Assembly (NCBI GenBank): GCA_019044685.2
Contig: JAGTXX020000009.1
Span: 930,001-994,000 of the forward strand
Source: Nannochloris sp. 'desiccata'
Lineage: Eukaryota > Chlorophyta > Trebouxiophyceae > Chlorellales > Chlorellaceae
Direction of reading: 5' to 3'
Length of the DNA stretch: 64,000 bases
In this document: positions 1 to 10,785 of the stretch, piece after piece
Layout of the letters: every line of letters starts with the position of its first letter
How positions within the stretch are numbered: position 1 is the first letter of the stretch
The notes under the pieces: generated by a model
The model's input: the letters and a program-made list of their open reading frames with translations, nothing else
Database searches by the model: none
Told to the model about the DNA's origin: nothing
Position numbers and translations under genes: made by a program

Positions 1-17
1 GGTGTTTTACATTACAG

Positions 18-1979
18 TCCTTTGCACAGCTCTATGCAGATATACATGATGCGCCTATGGATCCTACAGCTCTTGCAGCAAGGTTGTGGGGCGATGTGTG
101 GTATCACTCAGAAGATCGAGTCTTTAGAAAAAAAGCGCCCGCTGTAAGTGGAGGTGAACGTTCTTTTGTTCAGTTCATTTTAGAACCTTTGTATAAAGTG
201 CATGCACAGATTCTGGGTGAAGATGAAGATGCTGTGCGTGCTTTGGCATCTGAAATGGGAGTGCAACTACCAAAAGAAGCCTTTGGTGCCGACGTTAAGC
301 CGTTACTCAAACAATTTTTATCCAGAATGTTTGGCTCTGCAGCTGGGATAGTTGATATGTTGGTCCAACACATCCCATCTTCACGTGCAGCTGCAGCTTC
401 AAAGGTGGAAAGATGCTATACTGGACCACAGGATAGCTCTTTAGCTGAACACATGCGAGTATGCAATCCAAAAGGGCCGTTAATTTTATATATTTGCAAG
501 TTATTTCCTAAGAACGATTGCTCTGCTTTTGATGCATTTGCTCGTGTTATGAGTGGATCAGTCAAATCTGGCGATAAAGTACGAGTCCTAGGCGAATCGT
601 ACACACCAGATGATGACGAGGACAGTACTATCGCTACCGTCACATCCATCTGGGCCTATCAAGCGCGCTACCGGGTGCCATTACCACGTGCAACTGCTGG
701 ATGTTGGGTATTAGTTGAAGGTCTTGATGCTACAATCTCGAAGACTGCTACGGCCGTGCCTGAATTCACAGATGAAGAGGTATTTATTTTCAAGCCGTTG
801 CGATTAGATGCTCGGCCTGTAGTGAAAATTGCTACTGAGCCTTTGAATCCCGGTGAATTGCCTAAAATGGTTGAAGGATTGCGAAGATTGAATAGATCGT
901 ACCCTGCGTTGACTACGAAAGTGGAAGAAAGTGGGGAGCATACTATTTTTGGTACTGGAGAGTTGTACTTGGATTCTGCAATGAAGGACTTGAGAGAGTT
1001 GTATGCTGACGTGGAGGTCAAAGTAGCTGATCCAGTGGTTTCATTCTGTGAAACTGTGGTAGAAACCAGTAGCCTTAAATGTTTCGCTGATTCCCAGAAT
1101 AAAAAAGTACGATTAACCATGGTGGCTGAGCCTCTCGACAAGGGGCTGGCACAAGATATCGAAACAGGTGTTGTCTCACTTGAATGGCCACGAAAGAAAG
1201 TAACTACCTTCTTCCAAGATAAATATGACTGGGATGTACTTGCTGCACGATCTGTTTGGGCATTTGGCCCAGATAAAACTGGTCCTAATTGCCTATTGGA
1301 TGACACACTGTCAGGGGAAGTAGATAAAAATCTAGTGGGCGCTATCCGGGAATCTGTCGTACAAGGATTCCAATGGGGTGCACGCGAAGGTCCTTTATGT
1401 GACGAACCTATGCGGAATGTCAAATTTAAGCTCACAGATGCAGTAGTGCCTGAAAAGCCGTTTGAGCGAGGTGGTGGGCAAGTCATCCCAACTGTCCGTC
1501 GTTCTTGCCTATCGTCCTTTTTAATGGCAACCCCGCGATTGATGGAGCCTGTGTATTATGTGGAAATACAAACCCCTGCAGATTGTATATCTGCTATTTA
1601 TACCGTATTAGCGAAACGAAGAGGCCACGTGACAGCAGATGTCCCGAAACCTGGCACCCCGATATTTATAGTCAAAGCTTTCCTCCCAGTAATGGACTCC
1701 TTTGGCTTTGAAACTGATTTACGGTATCACACACAAGGTCAAGCATTCTGTGTCTCTGTGTTTGACCACTGGCAAGTGGTTCCTGGTGATCCTCTCGATA
1801 AGAGTATTATTTTACGTCCACTGGAGCCGGCACCTGTGCAATCTCTTGCTAGAGACTTTATGGTGAAAACACGAAGACGTAAAGGGATGACAGATGACGT
1901 GTCTGTGAGTAAATACTTTGATGATGTGATGTTGAAGGAACTGGCTGCACAGGATCAAGAATTGCATGATATGATGTGA
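18..1979 (+). CDS. U5 snRNP GTPase EFTUD2/Snu114 (C-terminal part, last exon)
   Basis: Spliceosomal EF-2-like GTPase of the U5 snRNP, which controls the Brr2 helicase during spliceosome activation and disassembly (family knowledge). The window cuts the gene: the N-terminal acidic region and GTP-binding domain lie upstream. A pyrimidine-rich acceptor ending at base 17 is followed in frame by SFAQLYAD, then by the conserved LWGDVWYH stretch, so this is the last exon and the first ATG at 57 is internal. The visible part has EF-2 domains II-V, with family-specific runs such as VADPVVSFCETVVETSS, KYDWDVLAARSVWAFGP, QGFQWGAREGPLCDE and RRRGHVTADVP, and a C-terminus ending in the KTRRRKGMTDDVSVSKYFDD region. 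Only the 5' part is missing; no frame break is seen. Identification is very sure because similarity is collinear over 640 residues and EF-2 itself lacks these runs. Confidence 0.95.
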   Translation, partial: SFAQLYADIHDAPMDPTALAARLWGDVWYHSEDRVFRKKAPAVSGGERSFVQFILEPLYKVHAQILGEDEDAVRALASEMGVQLPKEAFGADVKPLLKQFLSRMFGSAAGIVDMLVQHIPSSRAAAASKVERCYTGPQDSSLAEHMRVCNPKGPLILYICKLFPKNDCSAFDAFARVMSGSVKSGDKVRVLGESYTPDDDEDSTIATVTSIWAYQARYRVPLPRATAGCWVLVEGLDATISKTATAVPEFTDEEVFIFKPLRLDARPVVKIATEPLNPGELPKMVEGLRRLNRSYPALTTKVEESGEHTIFGTGELYLDSAMKDLRELYADVEVKVADPVVSFCETVVETSSLKCFADSQNKKVRLTMVAEPLDKGLAQDIETGVVSLEWPRKKVTTFFQDKYDWDVLAARSVWAFGPDKTGPNCLLDDTLSGEVDKNLVGAIRESVVQGFQWGAREGPLCDEPMRNVKFKLTDAVVPEKPFERGGGQVIPTVRRSCLSSFLMATPRLMEPVYYVEIQTPADCISAIYTVLAKRRGHVTADVPKPGTPIFIVKAFLPVMDSFGFETDLRYHTQGQAFCVSVFDHWQVVPGDPLDKSIILRPLEPAPVQSLARDFMVKTRRRKGMTDDVSVSKYFDDVMLKELAAQDQELHDMM

Positions 1980-2166
1980 TGTTCTTTATTAATTCAATTG
2001 ACGAACCGAATTGACGCTGAATAATGTAGAAGTAGTCAAATTTGTGAAGTTACAGTTTGAAAGTAGATAGCAAAAGGAAAATTCTAAAAAGAAAGAGAGA
2101 GAACATAAGAGGGAAACAGAAAGTGGATAGATAAACCGGTCGCTTGCTGAAGTTAATTGACATTTT

Positions 2167-2701
2167 TTACTGCCGTGCTGCTGCCCGAACCTCTTCATCG
2201 TTAGGGACAAACCCCATCAGTCTTCCTCCGCTGTTTTGATAAGCAAGCATAAATCCAGCTGTAGCACCGATAATAGCACCCATAACGCCAGAAGGTCGGT
2301 TCATAGCTCCGCTGATCTTCGCAAAGGCGGGACTAGGGTTGCCACCTGAGAGGGAAAGAATATAGCGGAGAGTGACGAAAAAGACGGTGGCAAAGAGATT
2401 AGTCGATAAGAAGTAATAAAGGCAAGATTGCTTACCTGCTGCGAATCCTAATGGGTAACTAATTGCTGTGAGTCCTCCGAAAAGAGCCCAATCTTTGAGA
2501 TTAAAATTTCCAACTGCAAAAGAGAAACAAGGGTGATGTTCAGTAAATATTGATTAAGAACATGAACAACGCTCTGAGCATTTAAAAGCCTGGTCACTTC
2601 TAGGGGTTGTATATCTATTCATTATTTGTCTTACCAGTCTGCCAAAAGCTAGGTGCTCTATTCACAACCGGGAATTTTGGTTCGTCTAAAATCTTTCCCA
2701 T
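2167..2701 (-). CDS. NADH:ubiquinone oxidoreductase 21-kDa (NUXM-like) subunit
   Basis: Small accessory subunit of mitochondrial complex I, of the kind known from plants (about 20.9 kDa) and fungi (21 kDa). Three exons on the minus strand: 2635-2701, 2436-2513 and 2167-2345, each bounded by GT-AG, giving 107 residues. The start MGKILDEPKFPVVNRAP resembles the family's PVVDRNPPF start. Exon 2 reads VGNFNLKDWALFGGL. Exon 3 holds the hallmark GFMLAYQNSGGRLMGFVPND near the C-terminus, flanked by small-residue hydrophobic stretches that should form membrane helices. Its length equals the short plant form, without the fungal C-terminal domain. It converges with the EFTUD2 gene, with stop codons less than 200 bp apart. 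The gene is easily missed because no exon is long. Confidence 0.85.
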
Positions 2702-2925
2702 TGGAATTTACTTTCAAATGCTTTGTCTTAAACCTTTAGATACTGATAGAGAAGATATAGTCAGAAAATTCAAAATCAAATAATTTGTCTGATGGATCGA
2801 AGCAGGCACTCTTCATTAAACCCTTTTTTGATTATCCTGCCCTCATTCGGCACTGCCAGTGACACTCTCCCTTCGCCCAGCGCTTATTAACGAGCTATCA
2901 ATCTCTAATAGTCCAGTATAGAATG

Positions 2926-3849
2926 TTACATAGATTTATCTTTACATACATCCCTGTTGTGTACAGCATCCTGCCCGAACTCTCCTCCCGGTGCTCCTAA
3001 ACCTGTCCTACCTTCCCCCGCCATCGCCGCCTGCAACTCTTGTCTCCGGCGCTGCAACTCCCCAAGCACAGTTGATTTCCTATATTTCAATTTAATTTGG
3101 CGATGCAGTAACAACGCAACACCCACCCCTGTCGAGAATGAAAGGGTAAAGGAGAGAGCCCACCCTGCCAGCTGCAATGGAGTTGTTAAAACCCACCGCC
3201 ATACAAAGGTCAGGGCATGCAATAATAAGCTATTAAAGAGTAAAGGACGATGCCATGTTGCTAGTGTGTGTTTTACGATTAGAACTCTATTCCTCCATCC
3301 CATTACTGCTGCTGCTGTAAATGCAAAAATGCATCCAAGTAAAACGAGATATAAAAATCGTAAAAAGGGCTTCATATTACCGGCACCGATGCAACTATTC
3401 GCTGTGAAAAGGCAGTGATGGTCAAGGTCTTGAACGCAGATAGCGCATCTACGACAATGATGTGCAGTTGGGGGTTTCCCTTGCCTACAGAGCTTGCACC
3501 ACCTCCAGTCATTCAACGCTCCTTGCCCTATAGCCTCCCCTGCAGTACGAGCTTCTAATCCGACTAATCTTACTGGCCCTGGATGGCTAGCTATTATTGA
3601 TATATATGTAGAAAGAATAAAAAGATAAAGTATTCCAGCGATTATTTGTAAAAATGGCAGCGCTGGAGATAGCGGTGTAAAAGACACTGCGTCAGGAAGT
3701 GCAATGCATATCCCACCCCCAGCTACAATTGTGACTAAAAAAAAGACAAAAGCAACCATCGCATAGCCTAAAGTTTGATGATGCTTTGTACGCTGATTTA
3801 GTACTGGTAGAGAGCTATTACCATCGCTGTTATTTGTTATATCGCTCAT
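2926..3849 (-). CDS. DHHC-type protein S-acyltransferase
   Basis: Integral membrane enzyme that palmitoylates cysteines of target proteins from acyl-CoA, usually in Golgi, ER or plasma membrane (family knowledge). Single exon, 307 residues. Two membrane segments lie near residues 28-50 and 65-88, followed by the cysteine-rich domain (about 118-168), with paired CxxC and HC motifs and the catalytic DHHC at 143-146 followed by LFTANSCIG. Two further membrane segments follow (about 165-190 and 205-245). The ATG at 3849 opens a hydrophilic N-terminus, as is usual. All zinc ligands and the catalytic Cys are present. The C-terminal tail is basic, then Gly-rich. Substrates cannot be inferred. Confidence 0.92.
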   Translation of the reverse strand: MSDITNNSDGNSSLPVLNQRTKHHQTLGYAMVAFVFFLVTIVAGGGICIALPDAVSFTPLSPALPFLQIIAGILYLFILSTYISIIASHPGPVRLVGLEARTAGEAIGQGALNDWRWCKLCRQGKPPTAHHCRRCAICVQDLDHHCLFTANSCIGAGNMKPFLRFLYLVLLGCIFAFTAAAVMGWRNRVLIVKHTLATWHRPLLFNSLLLHALTFVWRWVLTTPLQLAGWALSFTLSFSTGVGVALLLHRQIKLKYRKSTVLGELQRRRQELQAAMAGEGRTGLGAPGGEFGQDAVHNRDVCKDKSM

Positions 3850-5231
3850 ATAATTATTTATCCTGTCACCACCTCCGCCGCCGGTCTTTCCCTCCAGCTG
3901 GATATCTTCAATTAGAGCTCCACAATACCAGCACTGCAGGATTTAAAATATAAGAGGCAGATTTCAATGTTGGAATTTCAACAACAAAGTGTTGTATTAA
4001 TAAGCTGTTGGATGAAAAATATTAACACGAAAAGGCAACACCGACTTTGATAATTGACACCGCCATGCCATGATAAATTGGTGCCTCTGATTTCCGACAA
4101 CATGCCCAGCATTTAACTGGGATGCTCGATCCAGGCTCTTGCATCATATGTGATTAGGTTTGAGTGATCGAGTCAAAGACACTGATCTGGGTCGTTTGAA
4201 ATTGCAATTAATTTTGTGATCAAATTCATTAAATAGTATCGTTGCCTCCTTTGAGGATTGATTATCATTAAGTTAGTCCATGGGATGTTGAATACCGTAG
4301 TAGTCAAAAATATTGGCACACTAAATAAAATTCTAATTGTTTTTAGAATGTGCCACAGGAGTCAAGACGCCGTCAGTCCGACTGATCATGATCAGGGCAC
4401 GAAGGATTCCGAAAATCGACGATTGCCGCAGCTCATCTGGGTTTTGCACCAAGTGAGATTTTGTACAGGCGCAGGAAGCCGCAAGAAAAACAGCAATGCC
4501 CCCAAATGCACCTGTACTTATTTGCAAAGAGTTGCTTGCTTGAAGGCAGTGCCACCCCACCTCTCAGGCAAAGTTTCGCTTGAGCCTCAATTGAGAGAGA
4601 GAGAGATTTACAGCCTTATAGCGCGGAGAACGCACCCTACTGCAGGGTATACATTAATTCAAGTAGAAAGCAAGGACAAATAACAGCAGGAGAGAAGAAT
4701 AAATGTTAAAAGCTGCAAGTGCAGAAAAACCATCAAGCCTATCATCCACCTCGCCCAAGCCGACACCCCGTTACCGAAGTCTTCCCCAAGAGCTTTGAGC
4801 TCTCCTGTGATGGGACCGGCACCACGAGTCCGAGGAGGTGTAGCAGCTAGTATATCGGCCGCCGTTCGAGCATGAACGATTTGTATCCAAGGGATTCGAA
4901 CATGCGCCACCAAGAATTATTTAAACTCGCTCTTAGCAACGAGAGCCTCAATTGGCAATCCACGTCCCGGAGAGATGCTAACCTCTCCCCTTTATTTGTA
5001 TTTTTGTTTTTTGGCTTTTTAAAAACAAGACTATCTCAAGTCACGGCACATCACCTTCCAAAACGCCAGCAAGATTGTGCAGATTTAAGATTCAAATTTT
5101 GATTCTCAAAAATATATATAAATTTTCGCTGTCAGCAACGGTATCGTTGCAACAGCCCGTTTTAAGAATTTGTTTGAGCCGCATAAGACCTCGTCTTAGC
5201 ACATTCCCTGGCTCCAAGGCCCACGTTCAGC
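3850..5231. other. Intergenic region containing inverted-repeat arm A
   Basis: No convincing gene. Several short ORFs occur on both strands but have no recognisable motifs. The stretch 4351-4868 is repeated in inverted orientation at 7515-7863. The remainder is AT-rich and should include the promoter and 5' leader of the ATPase gene that starts at 5232. Confidence 0.6.
4351..4868. repeat. Inverted repeat flanking the ATPase gene, arm A
   Basis: The reverse complement of this stretch matches 7515-7863. Shared landmarks, in order, are CACAGGAGTCA, GGGCACGAAG, a short GA/CT dinucleotide run at 4594-4606, AGGGTGCGTTCTCCGCGCTAT-type sequence (here about 4625-4650), GGACAAATAACAGCAG, GACACCCCGTTACCGAAG and CGGCCGCCGTTCG. 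Arm A holds about 170 bp near 4420-4590 that arm B lacks. The copies differ by scattered substitutions and small indels, so this is an older duplication. No terminal repeat or coding capacity is evident. It could be a non-autonomous transposon family or a fold-back duplication. Confidence 0.75.
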
Positions 5232-6960
5232 ATGCAGCTTCAACAGGGCAGCAACGCTCCCGACGTCACCCCACCACAAGACTCTTCTTTCTACAATAGG
5301 CTTGCTGAACAAGCCGAGTTTCTGACACTATTCGGTGATACACCTGGTCTCATGACCGTTTTGGTTGGCCCTCCAAACTGTGGCAAGACGGTAAGATCAG
5401 CCTTCCTTTGCATGGCCAGCAACGCCGACGAACACAGTTTTGTTTTCCCAGACTGGCTCGTGTACAGCTGTTTGAACGATTTCCAACCCATTATTTATTG
5501 CAGGCATTTTTAAAATATCTTGTTAGTCAACTTCGAGCGAAACCAGATCCCCCGTTAATCCTGATGATCGACAGCCGCCTGAAGGCTGTGACGAGCCCAG
5601 AAGAGATTTCCAAGGCGCTGTGTGATGCAGTCGTGTCTGAAAGTTTGATGGAACGGGCGCAATCCACTGCCGGTGCTTTTGCAGAGCTTCTGCTTTCATC
5701 TACGACTGTGATAAGCACGCTAGGAGCAGAGGTCGGCGTACAATTGGAAAACATCAAAGATTACTTTGCAAAGGATGAAGATAATTTGGCAGAAACGTTA
5801 GAAAAGTTAGATACTCTTTTTGAAAATTTAAAACAGCTTCCCAACCAGCCTGTGATCATCATAGGTAAGGCAAGAGCTCCTGGAGCAGAATACAACATGA
5901 GAATGAATTTTTCATCTCCGCCTTTTATTGAATTTGATGATCTACTTCCGTCTAATTACATTTTTGTTAATTTGTTTTGCAGATGAAGCGAATAAACTTA
6001 TGCGCTGGCACGAGCTCGACCCTTCGAGACCAAATCTGGAAATATTGCTCAGCTTTTTAACAGCCGTCACCAAGCAGGACAACCTCGCCCACGTGGTCTT
6101 GGCCACTTCTGACTATTTCCTTGCCAGTTGGCTCTATGACCGTAAGTCTTCCGCTTCCATATATTTCCATTCTCTTTCGGCGTACGCATAACAGGGCAGT
6201 ATTAATTTCATTTTAATTCTCTTTTGCAGATGGATTGACTAACGACAAGTTCAAAGTTGAGGTCCTCGGGGATCTGACTGAACAGGAAGCTCGGGAGTTT
6301 GTGTATGGAACTGCTATGGGTGCTACTATCGCTGCTGCTGTTGCTGATCCTGGGCATGCTACTGTTCCTGCTACTGAGGGAACTTGGCGTGGTATTGTTA
6401 ACGATCCTTCTAAACAGGGGAAGGTGCCGCCTGGGGCACAAGAGCAGTGGCCAGCTATTTATGAGCGGTGCGGTGGCAACATTGGGTTGCTGAAGCAGTG
6501 CATGGCGGCAGCCAGGGTGAAAAGAAACTGGAAAGGTGCACTGCGAGGTCTCACAACAGGCCCTTACTTGACGATTAAAAATGCTTTCACACCAATTGCA
6601 TTGACCAAGCGCGACGTGGGACCTCTTTGGACTGGACAGCAATGGGAGTTGGTACTGCAGGAAATTGTCAAAGCGCCGCATCACGCTGTGTTGCAGGAGG
6701 ATCTTAAGAAGAAGTTGGAAGAAACAGTACCCGGGGCAGAGAGTGGTCGAGGAAATAACATTCTCATGTCCATGATAAAATACAATTTGCTGGCATTGCG
6801 TCCTCCCTCTGATCTTGCGCGTGATCTGCCTCAGGAGGTGTATGGGGATGATCAACTAAATATGGCGGTGACGTTGCCACTACCAGTTCACGTATGGGCT
6901 GCCAAAAAGTTGCTTGAAAGGTCTCCAGAGGGAGAAGACGATTCTGCAACAAACCCCTAG
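5232..6960 (+). CDS. Archaeal-type P-loop ATPase (ATPase_2/STAND-like)
   Basis: Predicted P-loop NTPase resembling the archaeal ATPase_2 family (PF01637-like) also found scattered in algae, fungi and plants; cellular role unknown. Four exons: 5232-5390, 5504-5864, 5983-6141 and 6230-6960, all GT-AG with matching phases, giving 469 residues. FYNRLAEQAEFLTLFGDTPG leads into Walker A GPPNCGKT (46-53). Walker B VIIIDEANKL is assembled across the second intron, so D174 is split between exons. A sensor-like LATSDYFLASWLYDHG follows, then a helical C-terminal region that in this family contains a winged helix. The start is the first ATG upstream of the conserved block. It lies between two inverted-repeat arms. 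The Walker motifs rule out random ORFs; family naming is good, function is open. Confidence 0.8.
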
Positions 6961-8708
6961 TGCACACACTGCATATTTGCGCCACGGCGGTTTAAATATG
7001 CACACTCCCTTGTTATTAATTGTATCTGGGGTTTTCAGCTCATAAACAAATGTTCTTTTGTTTTTTTATCCTTCTAAAGAACGATTTTTTGTTCAAAGCC
7101 CGGCATCGAATAGACCCCTTTTACTTGAGGGGTCTCAAGGCACGAACTTCGCCTGAGGGGAGTAAATAACTATGCGGTGCGTTCATGATAGGTTGCAGGG
7201 GAAGTTGCCCAGCTCATTCCTAGCAGCTTGATTTTGATCAACATGCAAGGAGCGTTTTTTAGCGAATTTGCCGCGCCAGACGCTGGCAGGCACCTTTGAT
7301 AAATGTGAGGGATGGCCTGATTCGCAGAAAATTGCTAAAATGGAAGTTGCATTTTAAAACATAATTTAAATGTGATCTCAGTGCAATGCTAATCCGGTGG
7401 GGAGCGGTGCAGCAGCTGCCTTAATACAATAATATTAATTATTTAAAAGTTTGAGCGAACATAGTATAGGAAATGGCGTCCGCCTGAGGGGAGCGGCAAG
7501 CGCTCGTCCTAGCGTCGAACGGCGGCCGAATATACTCGCTGCTAAACCTCCTCGGACTCGTGGTGCCGGTCCCATCACAGGAAGAGCCTGAAGCTCTTTG
7601 GGGAAGACTTCGGTAACGGGGTGTCGGCTTGGATGACGTGGGGCTATAGGCTTGATGGTTTTTCTGTTCTTACAGCTTTTAACGTTATTCTCTTATCCTG
7701 CTATTATTTGTCCTTGCTTTCTCTTGAATTAATGTATACCCCGCAGTAGGGTGCGTTCTCCGCGCTATAGGCTGTAAATCTCTCTCTCTCTCAGGGGAGC
7801 GGATAGCCCTCCCGATAAAGAGGCTATCAGGAATTCTTCGTGCCCTCAGGCTGACTCCTGTGTTTTACTTTCTAATATTTTCAGATACCCCTCAAGCTTG
7901 AAGTACAAATAGAACTACAATTTAATCATCATAAGTGTCCTTTTCTGCTTTTAAGTATGTTTTCCAAGTTTTCTGTTCTTACCCTTTACTCTTCTTTAGT
8001 CTTTGGTTTAAAAAATAAACAAATCCGTTTACATTGATGCATTTCCATTTTGTAAGGCAATTTTGCTGCCCAATTTCACGTATTCGTGAAAGTCATCAAT
8101 GCAAAGGCGCCAAAAAATGAAATAGCTTGCATCAAGGTATCTATCTGCGCACCTCTCAAGTGCCAGAATTCGGCAGAGGAGAAGGCGATGCGGCGCCCTT
8201 GATGGTATGGTGTTGCTATTTGTACTAGTTTGCCAAATTGTCATCATTATCTCTCTATTCTTGTAATTTCCAAGTATTCTGTCATAATAAAGCTTAGACC
8301 AGCAAGACTTGTCATAGGTAGCGAAAGAAAGCATTGCAGGGCGGCGGTGACAGCGACAAGAACAATTGTGGCGAGTGAGGTCGAAGTGCATAAGAACAAG
8401 CGGGATTTCCTGAATATAGCAGCGACTCGGCCAAAAGAAAACGAGCGTCTAGGGAAATGCTCAAGGAGGCCTATAATATCTCCATCTTCCAGCCTTCTCC
8501 CAGCCTTTCTCCCACGTTAAATTTTGTTAGATTTAGAAATTGAATTGATCCTGGTGGGGCTCGGCTGCTTCGTTCCTGACGCTCGCTTGTAAGGAGCGCA
8601 GTCTCACTGATTTGGCCACAAATATCGGTCAGGTTGCTTCCCTGTTAGTGCCAGTCTAGGCTTAATTTCTTTCAGGACACCTACCAGTCGTCGCAAATCA
8701 TAATCACA
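6961..8708. other. Intergenic region containing inverted-repeat arm B
   Basis: No supported gene. It includes a strong hairpin at about 7112-7135 (AGACCCCT, 8-nt loop, AGGGGTCT), two copies of CGCCTGAGGGGAG at about 7151 and 7482 with a third partial CAGGGGAGCGG near 7793, and repeat arm B (7515-7863). ORFs at 8029-8391 (minus) and 8230-8520 (plus) overlap each other and show no family motif. The last 150 bp are the 5' leader of the P1 gene. Confidence 0.55.
7515..7863. repeat. Inverted repeat flanking the ATPase gene, arm B
   Basis: Inverted partner of 4351-4868, shortened by an internal deletion next to the CT dinucleotide run at about 7780-7793. It keeps the same landmarks in reverse order: CGAACGGCGGCCG, GACTTCGGTAACGGGGTGTC, CTGCTATTATTTGTCCTTGC, CGTTCTCCGCGCTATAG and TGACTCCTGTG. 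Together the arms bracket 2.6 kb that contains one complete gene. Confidence 0.75.
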
Positions 8709-9119
8709 ATGGCCAACTCCGAATTAGCCTGCGTTTACGCCACTTTGATCCTCCACGATGATGGAGTTGATATCACCGTGAGTAACTTCATATTAGGCGC
8801 TGTTCTGTGCGTTGAAAATAATGTTCTTGCTTATTGACATTACCTTCTTTCAAAATTGCAGGCTGACAACATCAACACCTTGGTAAAGGCTGCTGGCGTC
8901 GAGGTTGAGCCTTACTGGCCCGGTCTTTTCGCCTCTCTTGCTGCCAAGAAAAGCGTTGAGGAATTCATCCTCAACGTCGGTGCTGGAGGTGGTGCCGCTG
9001 CCCCCGCTGGCGGTGATGCTGGTGCTGGTGCCGCTGCTGGTGGCGCTGCTGCTCCCGCTGTTGAGGAGAAGGTTGAGGAAGAGGAAGATGCCGACATGGG
9101 CTTCTCCCTCTTCGATTAA
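8709..9119 (+). CDS. 60S acidic ribosomal protein P1
   Basis: Stalk protein of the large ribosomal subunit that recruits translational GTPases. Two exons, 8709-8777 and 8862-9119, joined in phase 0, 108 residues. The N-terminal dimerisation domain reads [19 protein letters not shown], then [21 protein letters not shown]. An Ala/Gly hinge and an acidic stretch follow, ending with the invariant P-stalk tail DMGFSLFD. The P1-type start (SELACVYA) and the WPGLFA motif separate it from P2. Codon use is strongly biased towards C-ending codons compared with its neighbours, consistent with high expression. Confidence 0.96.
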
Positions 9120-9557
9120 GCGTTGTCTTTAATATTGGCTGTCTTGTCGGTGTTCAAGGATGTAAAGCTTTAAACTAAAATTATAAACTTTCATATGAGA
9201 GAAGACGAATAGATGCAGAAGGAACAAGAGCAAAAGAATTCTAATAGTAGATTTAGCAGCCTGGGGAAGCTCAATAAAAACATATTCTTTTCCAAAATTT
9301 AAGGGGCTTACATTTTTCTTTTGCCGGCAATTTTTAAGAGGTGGCTGTGGGATTCAAAAAGAAAGAGAAACGAAACAGACATGGAGAGAGAGATAAACTT
9401 TGTACAATATAAAAAGATCAGTATTTCGTTAAGAGAAGCGGTGCACCAGAATTCGTTCAAATATAAATGAAAATTATAATCCAGCAGGAACCAGAACAGA
9501 AGAAATTGAAGGAAGCCTCGCTCTGTTCAATTAGACATCAGTTTCCATTTTGTTTTT
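9120..9557. other. Convergent 3' flanks of P1 and UCP
   Basis: AT-rich, no gene seen. Two genes end towards each other here, so both 3' untranslated regions should lie in this stretch. Confidence 0.5.
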
Positions 9558-10785
9558 TTACTTCGAGCTCCCTGCTCCAAAGAGTTTTGACTTCACCTGT
9601 TCCAAGGTCAAAAACATAATCACATTCCATGTTCCTAAACGAGCAAAATTTGGCCCAAATCCATTATAAAATGCCAACACGCCATCTTTTTGGAACGTTT
9701 TTATAAATGCATCTCCCATGTTCTTATAAGTACCAGGCGCTGCGCCCATCATTCTTGACTTGACAACATCTACAGGGGATCCAACGCATACAGCCACGAA
9801 TCCAGCACCAAGCCCAGAGGCTAAATGGCAATACACATTATCTTGGAACATCCCCGAGGCCAGTAAAGATTGTTTAATTTGATCATACGAGGCCAATTCT
9901 GCTGCGTTAATAAGCGCATTACGTGCGATATTAGGACCTAATCCAGTCCAAAGGGCACCTAATCCTTCCTGTTTAACAATCATACCGTACGCGCTAAAGG
10001 CAGATGGGTACTTCTTAGCGACACCTGGGGGTAAGCGTCCTTCAGCTTGCATTCTCACTTTAACAAGATCGGTTGGACTGGCTATAGTGATTCCAATAGC
10101 TCCAGATAACAATCCAGCGGCGATTTTAACACCAATACCATCTCCGCCACCGGATACGTTCATGACAGCGTTCTTAACAGGCTCGTAAAGGCCGATGCGG
10201 AGGCCGCCGTACAGGACTTGGCGTTGGAGGCCGGGGCCAAGACCCTTCCATAAAGCGCCTGCTCCTTCTTCTCTGGCAACGGTCATACATGTTCCCACAA
10301 GACCTCTATACAAAGGGACCATATTAGAAGAAAACGGTGGTTAATAAATAAGTGATGAAGAATGTTTTTGTTATTGTAGTGTGTCGGTAGGTTAGGGTGG
10401 CGGGGAAGGAGAGAAGAAATGTAAGATTAGGGTTTGTTTTTTGAGCTTACTTATATTTTGGGGCCGCGGTTTTCGCCTGTAGTTGAAGGCGAACCTTGGC
10501 TGTATCCAAGGGCAGACTTAAAATCTGAAATAACGAGGAGTAGCGAGGGTAAAGAGGGTGAGTTGAGGATTCAGAGGAGAGGTTGTAGAGATTGAAGTGG
10601 TGGAAATCGAGTCGCATTGCAAGCGATCGCAGAAGAAAATTCTGTCATAACATATCAAATGTCCCGATGATGTGCGCATCTTGTAAATAAAGAGACTTTC
10701 TCACCTCTGCAGTGCAAGCAGCGATTGCAGATGAAGCAAAGGTTTGTGCGAAAGGCAACTGAGGACCACCTCCACCGCCAACCAT
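9558..10785 (-). CDS. Mitochondrial uncoupling protein (plant UCP/PUMP type)
   Basis: Inner-membrane carrier of the SLC25 family that allows regulated proton or dicarboxylate/aspartate transport. Three exons on the minus strand: 10705-10785, 10451-10524 and 9558-10305, giving 300 residues. Exon 1 is MVGGGGGPQLPFAQTFASSA and continues to the first carrier signature PLDTAKVRLQLQ in exon 2. The second and third repeats carry PTDLVKVRMQ and SPVDVVKSRM. UCP-type runs include WKGLGPGLQRQ, WTGLGPNIARNALINAAELASYDQ and GTWNVIMFLTLEQ. The apparent start at 10322 is intronic: a pyrimidine tract and AG just before base 10305 restore PKYKGLVGT across the junction. It is divergent from the UBX gene, 221 bp away. 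Confidence 0.93.

Noticed and set aside
4880..4915. tRNA-like GATTCGAAC box on the minus strand
   Set aside because: The flanking bases do not form a T-stem or acceptor stem.
5232..6960. ORC4 or CDC6 identity for the ATPase
   Set aside because: Walker motifs alone fit, but flanking sequence (FYNRLAEQAEF, DEANKLMRW, TSDYFLASWLYD) is of the archaeal ATPase_2 type and no ORC-specific helices are seen.
8029..8520. Overlapping ORFs of 120 (minus) and 96 (plus) codons
   Set aside because: They overlap on opposite strands, have no motifs and no credible splice or promoter context.
10306..10322. ATG at 10322 as the start of the uncoupling protein
   Set aside because: It lies in an intron; the acceptor before 10305 restores the carrier sequence and upstream exons supply the first helix.
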